From Cycas panzhihuaensis (Eukaryota; Cycadophyta): a stretch of 64,000 nt of DNA. Location: contig CM041465.1 of assembly GCA_023213395.1 (NCBI GenBank), forward strand, positions 51,901,741-51,965,740, written 5' to 3'. The translations under genes and the position numbers were made by a program. The notes beneath the pieces were generated by a model. That model had not been told where the DNA came from, searched no databases, and saw only the letters and a list, made by a program, of their open reading frames with translations. Positions 56,521-64,000 of this stretch are shown here, piece after piece (the stretch's first letter is position 1; each line of letters begins with the position of its first letter).

Positions 56521-56963
56521 ATGAAAGTCAATACATATTTGAATCATGTCATTCTTCTTTACTATAGGAACTATGTTAGAGACCCACTGAGAATAATTAA
56601 CACTCTCAATGAATGAAGCTCCTAACAGCTTCTCCACTTCCAACTTAATAGTAAGGGAAAGGCGTAGGTGGATAAGGCATTATTTTTATCATTTGGGTTT
56701 TATGCCAGGAATGCATGTAATGTTGTATTCAATAATTTAAGAGTTAAGGCCTTATATATCTTTATAGTCCCATATGAAAATTGAGAAAAACTTGTGAAAG
56801 AAATCCTTGAACTGAGCAATCTGTTGGAGAGTATAACTAGCTTCCACTTGATAATTCTAGGAATATCCTTTATCTCTAAATCTACATCAATAGTTTATTC
56901 CATAAGCATTACATTCCCTTCCTCAAAATAAGGAGGGGTAGGCTTAATTGAAGAAATAGGCTC
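56521..56963 (-). pseudogene. Element Z reverse transcriptase, N-terminal part
   Basis: From about 56,800 the minus strand reads EYNITCIPGIKPK, HLRLSLTIKLEVEKLLGASF, IESVNYSQWVSNIVPIVKKN, DMIQICIDFH. This matches the start of A's RT (IEVEKLLNVGLITSIDYPKW). It is cut at 56,520 by Copia-2 and continues at 54,158. Confidence 0.83.
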
Positions 56964-58010
56964 CTAGGGTGAAGAATAATTTACTATAACTTTTGAAAAA
57001 ACTAACTTATGATGCCTATGAGGGAAACTAGGAGATGAACCTGCTAGATGCTCTACGATCACCTTATCATTTTCAAAGTGATCTAGGTAAAAGAAATTGA
57101 CGAGGAGAAGTTTTTGATATTGGAAGGTAAATGGAGAGACATGTGTAAAAGGAAAAAGAGGACTAATCAAAGATCTTGGATAAGTGGGAACAAACTCCAT
57201 GATCAAAGAAACATGAGAAAAGAAGATGGGCCTATCAACAAACTCCCAAATTGAACAAAAATCTTGGTTAAACTCTTGATGATTCATACCACAATCATGG
57301 TCAGACCAAGATATCAAGATAAGAGAAGATGGCAAAGGATCCACATGAGGATGGGTAGGAAAATAGATAGTAGAGATGGAATTAACTTCCCATACTACAA
57401 TGGAGTTATCATGACTATTTTGACCCATATCAAGTGAATTAGTATCTCCACCCCTTGATTCTAAGTATGGGTGTCGATGCAATAACATCTTCCTCTCATG
57501 TCTATTCAACCATATCTTAAAGAAAGGAGAGTGAGAGAAGGACAAGAAAGCATCAACACATGAATCCTGCATAATTGAACTAAAAAAAGTAGTAACCAAA
57601 TGGGTGGTAAAGGGAGGAACCATTAGATTTACCTATGAGGTAAAGTACAAAACCTATAAGAAATGAGCCTAAATGGGGGAGAAGGTACTTGTACTAGCAA
57701 GCACAACTGGGGGTAGACCTTGATGAAATACGATGGAGTAAGAAGCCGCTCTTTTATCAGAAATGGAAGAAGGAGAATCCAAATAGCAATCAGTCGAGTC
57801 TGAAGGAATAAGAGTAGATGAGGAGCCTGATGACAAAGGAACAACTTTGACTAAATCCATATCCTTTACCTCTAGTTAAGTAGAAGGGGCTTCAATAATA
57901 AAGTATTGACATAAACCAAGTAGTTGAAAGAAATACTCCATGGAATTAGAGGGTTCACTAGGTTCCAAAAAAGTCTCAATAAGAGGAACTGATTGCTTAA
58001 TTAATTTGTG
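56964..58010 (-). other. Element Z linker between protease and RT
   Basis: The longest open frame of the window (57,623-56,964, 219 codons) lies here. Its product is Ser/His/Phe-rich and matches no fold that I know. Position and size correspond to the protease-RT linker of A. 57,860-57,669 has a Ser/Thr/Pro-rich stretch (VVPLSSGSSSTLIPSDST). It is probably polyprotein spacer and not a separate gene. Confidence 0.55.
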
Positions 58011-58013
58011 CTT

Positions 58014-58450
58014 TCATTTAACAATATTTAAGTGTACCTCTTGGATGAACCTAAGTTCACCAAAGATGGAGGAATAAACTATTTCTATTTGGGTGATCCA
58101 CGGTCTACCCAAAAGTATGTTATATTCTAAGTCTAGGTCGATGATGATAATCTCGGTAAGGACCATCTTTTCTTCCAATGTGAGAGGAAGAGTGACTTGA
58201 CCTAAGGGCACCTTCTAATTCTTATCATACCCTTGGCAAATCCACTCACATGGATTAAAAATAGAAATCTCCAAATCTTCAATGAGACAAAGAGGGATTA
58301 CATTAATAGATGATCCCTTATCAATAATAACTCACTTGATATTGATATAGTCCTTCACAATATCAATGTAAAATGGGGGTATGTCATTTAACACATGGGC
58401 AGAATGACTAGATAAGGTAACAAGGTAAAAGAAAGCATAGAAGTGGGTGA
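58014..58450 (-). pseudogene. Element Z aspartic protease
   Basis: The active site IIDKGSSINVIPLCLIED lies near 58,320-58,270 (D-K-G-S-S). ICQGYDKN follows, then 58,211-58,014 with LGQVTLPLTLEEKMVLTEII and LEYNILLGRPWITQ. The last block is the same as YNLLLGRPWLNQ in B, which ties Z to the Tat family. Confidence 0.85.
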
Positions 58451-58599
58451 AGAAACTATCACAGAAACTCCCAATGCATCAAATAGAAGTTTGCATTGCT
58501 CTAGGAAACACTTCAACAAATTGATAATTGATATACCTACCATAATAGACTTTAACTCTTCTAATAAGGAGAAAGATCCATCCTTTAAACTAGAGGGAA

Positions 58600-59900
58600 T
58601 GGACTTGAACCTAATGAGATGAGGGGGTTACTAGAGGTAAAGAGTCAAGATTCCTCACCATAAAATCATTAGATGATTTAGATAGACCTACACTCTTTAT
58701 GGTCTCCACCATGTTTATGGTTCTCTTAGTGTCCCCCCCTTTGGGAGGTGAGTAAGATTGATTGGTATTTCCTTTTGTCAAATCATTCATAGGAGTGGTA
58801 GCCTTCTTTGATGAATTAGAACTTGAAGGTTCACCTTCATTGTCTTGCACCTGTTTTTCCTTACTTTTATCATCTTTACTTATCTTTTTATTATGCTGAG
58901 GCAATGGATCCTTGTGGATCATTTAGTCCTAAGATGACTTAGAAGAGTGGTTTATTTGGACACTTATGTTTGAGTTACATTTTAAACTATTCGACACTCA
59001 CTTCTATCATGAGCATCTATTTGATGATATGAGCATAATTTTATCTTTCTAAAAGGAGGACGAGGTGGAGGAGGAGCTTGTTTCTTCCTCCCCTCAGTAA
59101 GGTAAATAATTTTGGTCTCTTGGGAAGCTTAACTTTGAGAAGGAGTATTAACACATAATTTAGTATTAATTAAGCATTCTAATGATCTAATTAAAGAAGT
59201 CAGATGATCATAAGTGGGTTTAAGATGGGAGGCCTTCATAGTTTAGATTGTTTCTTAAGAAGGTATAGGTTTCCCAACCTTCTTAATACCTACTTAAATT
59301 TTAAATATTTATAGGGCTAAACAATGATTATACATTTTCTCATATATTTGAGGACCCAGTTTTAGAACTTTTAAGTGCACTTGGTGCCTCAACACATTGG
59401 TAAATAGATCAAATAGTAAGTTAGGGTTAAGACATAAGTGATAAGCATGTACTGAGTCTTGAAATCTCTTAACAAAGTCCCTTGATGTCTCATCATGATT
59501 CTATTTAATGGTTAGTAAATATTTAATGCTTGATTCAAATGGTCTCACCACATCAAAATAGTTAATAAAGGAGTCAACTAATTATTGAAATGAGAAAATA
59601 GAAGCTGAGAGGAGATGATAAAACCGCTTCAAGGCATTACCTTAGAGCAATTTAGGAAATGAGTACATCATGACATAATCATATGGTATGAAATTTATGC
59701 AAGCAAGTGCAAATGCCTATATATAGGAGGTGGGGTCTTGAGATAAGTCATTAAAAAAATTAGGCAACTTAGGAAGAAATATAAGCATAGGTGACAACAA
59801 GACCTTACATAGAAAAGGAGACTTTATATAATCTAGAAAAGGTCTCCTTAGCCTTAACATAGTAGGACATTGAGGTAAGGATGACAGATGAGGAATATAT
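58600..59900 (-). pseudogene. Element Z gag
   Basis: In a broken frame the minus strand reads DSFINYFDVVRPFESSIKYL, ETSRDFVKRFQDSVHAYHLC and NVLRHQVHLKVLKLGPQIYE, collinear with A's EFVNYFDVTRPFESGMKSL region. A zinc-finger-like LCSYHQIDAHDRSECRIV is found at about 59,040-58,985, preceded by a PPPPRPP tract. 58,922-58,611 is an open Lys/Asp/Ser-rich linker. The N-terminal part is cut off by element D at 59,996. Confidence 0.78.
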
Positions 59901-59995
59901 TAATGGATAGGTTGTTTCAATTCTGGTTGTTGTTATGAAACATCATGAGGCAGAAAGATAGAGGAGGGATTAAACCATGCTACAAGGTTAACCAC

Positions 59996-62549
59996 TGTTT
60001 CCCGGCTATCGGGAATGGACTCGGGACGCATCGACACAGGTTTGTGCAGGTATATGTTCTTACTTTGCTTACTTATGATCGCTGCAGTAATTGGGAATGG
60101 TTTGATTGACATGTGCCTGTCCATATGCACCTGTTCGATTGCTTATTCATTATGCATGTGCCTAACGGCACCTTTTAGCCTATGACGACTCACAGCGGGG
60201 GCATTCATCGTGAATCGACACCGTATGGCGTCTGACCACTCACGATGTCTCCATGGTCTCTCAGGATGCTCCTGCCAGCTCGTTTGTCCTTATTGCCACG
60301 TGCCACTTATGTTGCAAACCCTTCCTAAGCCTGGTTTAACCCTTAGTTAGGGCTCTTTGCACCATTTTGAGTACTTGCCTTTGCTGGGCCTTCCCAGTTG
60401 ATTTAATTCATGCTCACCTTGTTCTTACCTTAAAAAGGCGATTTTATGACTTTTAGGTTGCTTTTTATCTTTTTCAAATTCGGTTTGTCTGCTGCAAACT
60501 TAGCGGTACCACAAAGTTCTTGCGGTACCGGTCGTCTGGTAGTGGTAAACTTGATGCCGCCAGTTTCTTGATCTGACTGCTTAAAATTTAAAAAAGAAAC
60601 CACGACGATGGCGCGATTTTTCATGAAGCTGGCGTGGCTCTAACAGTTGGGCGCCCGAGGCCCCAACGCGTTCACTTGCTTCACTCAAGACATAAAAACT
60701 CTTTTTCACTCATTTGCCTCATTATGATGATTATTGAATGAATTTTTCTACTCTACTTCACTCTCCTCTCAAGTTTTCTTCACAAAAGACAAGACAAACG
60801 AACAAGAACAAGAGACACCTTTCAAATTGTGGGACGGAGGCACCAAGGGTCGCTATTCTTTGGAGATACAGGCCATTCTTTGCCCCCTCACGAGCTCCAA
60901 TACAAGCACTCTTCCTCCTCACACATATTGAAGGCCTCAAGAGGATTTTGCACCAAGAAAACCATTGCAAGGAACCATTTCCATCTCACTTTCTTGCATG
61001 AGGCTCCACCACTCCTCTCTCTTGCAAGAGACATGCTACATTGCTTCATAGGCATCTCTTGGGCATTGCTCCAAGTTGCCAAGTGCTCACATGCACTCCT
61101 CCTTCATCATTTGAGGTATTTGGTGTCACTTCTTTGGTGTTTTGCTTGTTTTTGTATTATTTCACTTGCAACTCTTTGCTTCCTTTTATGTATGCACTTT
61201 CTTGGTTTCCCCTTAATGGGTTGATGCAAGGAACCATAGTATTTGTGGCTTATTAGAGTGTCACCCGAGGATAGGCTTAGTTTCCCATTCTTTTCTTCCA
61301 CTCACCCTTCTTCTCCCATCCTTCTCTTTCGCCATTTCTTGGGCAAATAAGCATAAAGGGTTACACGAGGGTTTGAGGGAGATTAGGCGGGGTTCCGTCC
61401 CCATTGCCGCTCTACTCCCCAAGGGTTCCGTCCCTTTTCCTCTTCCCCTTTATTTCCCGCTTTTGCTTAAGAAGTAGGGCTAGAGAGGCTTCGGAGAATC
61501 GGTTGAGTGTTTACCTTGGCATATGCTACCCGTTGCTCCATGATCTTTTTGTCGCATGCTAGCATCGTTTCCCTTACATCCTGGAGACCTCTCGTGGTTG
61601 AGTTAGCCATCCAGGCTATACTCAACCCCATTTGGGGTGCGTTTGTGGTATGTGACCTTGGCATGCTTATCGTGTGACTTTGCTTCTTTCATTGCATGTT
61701 AGCATTTAGCCATATCTTTTAAACTTAGTTCGCTTTACTTGCAACATATATACATATATCTTTTGGCATCTCGTAGCCTCTCTTTCGAGAGGAAGGTATT
61801 CCGCTTATTTGCTTGCGGGAGGCGTTCGGGACGAGGGGCGCATAAGGTCGACCAACTTCAGGCCGACACTTGCTTGCATGCGTTTTCCCTTTGTGTATAC
61901 CGTTTGAGCTTTATTTTCATCATTTCGGTTTAGCTAGTACTTATTTGCTTTCGGGAGGTAAGTGATCCCCATCACCTTGCAACCGACGTCGCATGCGAAG
62001 AGGACGACGGAGGAAGCGCAACTGGGCGGACACTGCGTCTCATTAACCATGGGATCCGGTATTCTCCGCTCACCCTTCATACTCCTTTTTCTCGCTCTTA
62101 CGTTTCTTTACGCTTGCTTTGGTAGTTAGAGAAATATAAGAAAAGGAAAAGAAATAACTATTTCTTTTGTACTTGCTTTTTGCTTTACATTTGCTTTACG
62201 TGCGCTTTCTTTGCTACACCACCGCACACTATAGTGTCTCGAGATTCTTTAATGACCCCCTTTAGCCGCTCTTGCATATATCTTACCGCGACACGTTTGG
62301 TTGGTTACCCTTCGGCTTTCTCATTGCCTTGAGAAGTAGCGGCGTCAGTTTCCTTTTCCCCTTCCGCCATCCGGAAGGGTAGGAGGGTCTCGCCTTGCGG
62401 CTACTGGAAGCAACCGGGCACCTTGCGATCCGTGCACGCTCCCGGCGCCGGACGTCCGCGAGGTATGATCCTCGTTCTTTAGCCTATTAGCCACGTGGTT
62501 TTGTGTCCTTCCGCTAGGCGTTGGATCATTGCCCGTGGAGAGCGTTTCA
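59996..62549 (+). repeat. Element D 5' LTR
   Basis: 2554 bp, TG...CA (ends GAGAGCGTTTCA). The palindrome cluster is present as TAGCGGTACCACAAAGTT and TTGCGGTACCGG at 60,501-60,530. An inverted repeat GTTGGG...CCCAAC spans 60,646-60,667 before ATAAAA (60,692-60,697), analogous to the hairpin-TATA order in A and B. A perfect AG/GTAAGT is found at 61,956-61,963. Confidence 0.88.
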
Positions 62550-62567
62550 TGGCGACCATCTTGGGGC
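62550..62567 (+). other. Element D primer binding site
   Basis: TGGCGACCATCTTGGGGC starts directly after the LTR and agrees with B's primer site in 14 of the first 17 positions. Confidence 0.8.
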
Positions 62568-62811
62568 GCCGAAGGGAGCTAGATCAGCTTCCCCTTCGTG
62601 TTGGTGCTCTTGCCTTTAGTTAGACTCGCATTTTGTGTTTCGAGTTGGGCACCCCCCAACGGGGTTGCGATGCTTTCCTTCCTTTTCCTTTTCGCTTTTC
62701 TAACAACGCCGCGGGCGTTGCATGCGACGTTCTGGCTGCTTGCGGGGTTTGCCGCCGTTGTTAGAAGACCAATCGTCGCGTTTCATTCCATCGTCGAGCC
62801 CCGTTTCGGCA

Positions 62812-64000
62812 ATGGAAGGTTACCCGTCTGATTGGGCCTACCATGCCATGACTTCGGGAACTCATGAGTTCCCTTCGTCCGTTCCGGAATCCACCCGTGA
62901 GGGCGAGGATTCCATCTATTACCCTGATGACCATTTCCACCCCGAAGATTTTGAGCCTTCCACTCATGCAGCGGAAGATCCGGCTACTCGTGAGACCCGC
63001 CACCCCACTGGCGAGCCTTACGAGGAGCGCCCTGAGGGGTCCCCTACCTTCGAAGTCCCTTCGACCTCGTATGGCTATGAGGATACCCCTCCCATCGACG
63101 CGGTCGAGGCGCTTGGCGAGTAGTTTCGAGCAGTTCGTCGCCAACCGCCTCCTAGATGGTTAACGGAGATGCTACGCAACGTGGCGACTTCCTCATCCAT
63201 GCCCACGTCATCTACGACGATTGATACGTCCGCCCGCGCACACACACGTCATATGCCGTGTCTACCCGCTCCTAAGGCGAGTGTTGCGTTTGTCGTTCTA
63301 GTCGTGGTCCCACTTCCTCGGGACCCGCGCGCAGCGCATCTTTCCCTCAACTCGGGGTTAGTATGCCTTGCTCAAACCAAACGCACGTGCCACCGCGACG
63401 TGGCGCAGCGTTCCCTAGTGAGCCTCGAGGCCCTCGCCGCCGCCGACCATGTGGGACCCGCTCCTCGTCGTCGAACCCGGTTGGTGGTCCTTCTCTTTAC
63501 GTGCCCCCAGGCTACACGTCACAACCTTGGGGGCAGGGCAAGGAAACCATCTCCTGTCATGGAGTGGACCCGTTGCACCCATATGGGGTCGCGCCACCTA
63601 CGGGTGGCCCATATGGGCAAAACCCGGTCCCTCATCCTCTGCTTCGGCGTCGGTAGCGACTCCTGCTGCGTCGGCCTGAGGAAGCGCCTCCTTTCCGAAC
63701 ATCTACCGCACCCCTTCCCACAAGGGGTGTTTCCTCAAGGAGGATGGGACCGACACCCCATCTGTTCCTTTGGACGATTCTTGATCCTTTAGCCTGTGCA
63801 AGGACTCGTCCTTTCGTGGACTATAGGTCGACGCCTCTGTCCGTTGAGGCGTTGAGGACTAACTTGCCGCCTCACCCTCCGAAGTCCCCAAATTTGACGG
63901 GACTTCGTCGCAAGACCCAACCGAACATGTGACTTTTCCATGGCGTGCATCGACTATTGGGCCTCGACCACATCTTGATGAAGCTCTTCCGCGATCCTTG
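62812..64000 (+). pseudogene. Element D gag, N-terminal part
   Basis: The ATG at 62,812 opens MEGYPSDWAYHAMTSGTHEF with Trp intact (a stop in A). The frame is open for 103 codons with FEVPSTSYGYEDTPPIDAVE, as in B. After the TAG at 63,121, homology to A and B goes on in shifting frames: a PLHPYGVAPPTGGPYGQNPV block at about 63,570-63,625, then the VDYRSTPLSVEALRTNLPPH block at about 63,820-63,880. Indels have destroyed it, not transitions. The sequence leaves the window inside the gag domain. Confidence 0.83.

Larger units (their letters stand above)
59996..64000 (+). mobile_element. Element D: Tat-type retrotransposon, 5' part only, CpG-rich
   Basis: A 5' LTR (59,996-62,549), a primer site and the first part of gag are visible; the element runs off the window. 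ACCAC (59,991-59,995) would be the TSD. LTR start (TGTTTCCCGGCTATCGG), primer site and gag start show kinship with A and B, but the LTR is 400 bp shorter and largely diverged. CpG is far more frequent here than anywhere else in the window. Confidence 0.9.

Noticed and set aside
56964-57623. 219-codon open frame as an independent host gene
   Set aside because: It lies exactly where the protease-RT linker of Z should be, between recognisable protease and RT on the same strand, and has no known domain.
61041-61256. Possible small host gene in the LTR of D
   Set aside because: It lies within the LTR bounds, has no domain, and nothing comparable stays open in A or B at that place.

Overview
This window is plant nuclear DNA with no host gene, tRNA, rRNA or CRISPR that I could support. 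It is a stack of decayed LTR retrotransposons nested inside one another. The abundance of Ty3/gypsy elements of the Tat type (two RNase H domains, LTRs of 2.5 to 3 kb), the Copia elements with initiator-Met primer sites, and heavy G-to-A/C-to-T decay point to silenced heterochromatin of a seed plant with a large genome. The species cannot be told. All calls come from reading the sequence by eye, so boundaries of decayed domains are approximate, while LTR ends and target-site duplications (TSDs) were read base by base.

Layout. The oldest element, Z, is a Tat-type Ty3/gypsy element on the minus strand that runs from about 59,995 to the left edge. It is split by four insertions. Copia-1 (2105-9880, minus, TSD TAGGG) sits in Z's antisense PMD gene. 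Element A (12,963-52,025, plus, TSD RCTAG) lies downstream of Z's integrase. Copia-2 (about 54,159-56,520, minus) sits in Z's reverse transcriptase. Element D (59,996 to beyond the right edge, plus) sits in Z's gag. Element A is itself split by element B (22,073-36,547, plus, TSD GGTTT/GGTTC), inside A's integrase core, and by element C (42,308-49,320, plus, TSD GTAAT/GCAAC), inside A's 3' LTR. The insertion order is therefore Z, then A, then B and C. Copia-1, Copia-2 and D each came after Z.

The Tat elements share one plan: a 2.5-3 kb LTR, a TGGCGACC primer site, gag (starting M-E-G-Y in A, B and D), an aspartic protease, RT, RNase H, integrase, then a 4-5 kb 3' region. In A and B this 3' region carries a gene on the opposite strand with a plant mobile domain (PMD) and a C-terminal coiled coil, followed by a second, archaeal-type RNase H (aRNH) on the element's own strand. 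Between these two divergent genes lies an intergenic block with GGTACC-centred palindromes and a TATA-like box. The same kind of palindrome cluster is found in the LTRs upstream of the LTR TATA box. B keeps gag, protease, PMD and aRNH but has lost RT, RNase H and integrase, so it is a non-autonomous derivative. In Z the aRNH lies on the other side of the PMD gene.

Element C is a different Ty3/gypsy lineage with 1.1-1.2 kb LTRs and a Met-type primer site. Copia-1 is structurally complete but full of stops. Copia-2 is a pol-less relic with its LTR in an unexpected place. Element D is much richer in CpG than the rest and shows indels more than transitions. All protein-coding regions here are listed as pseudogenes.
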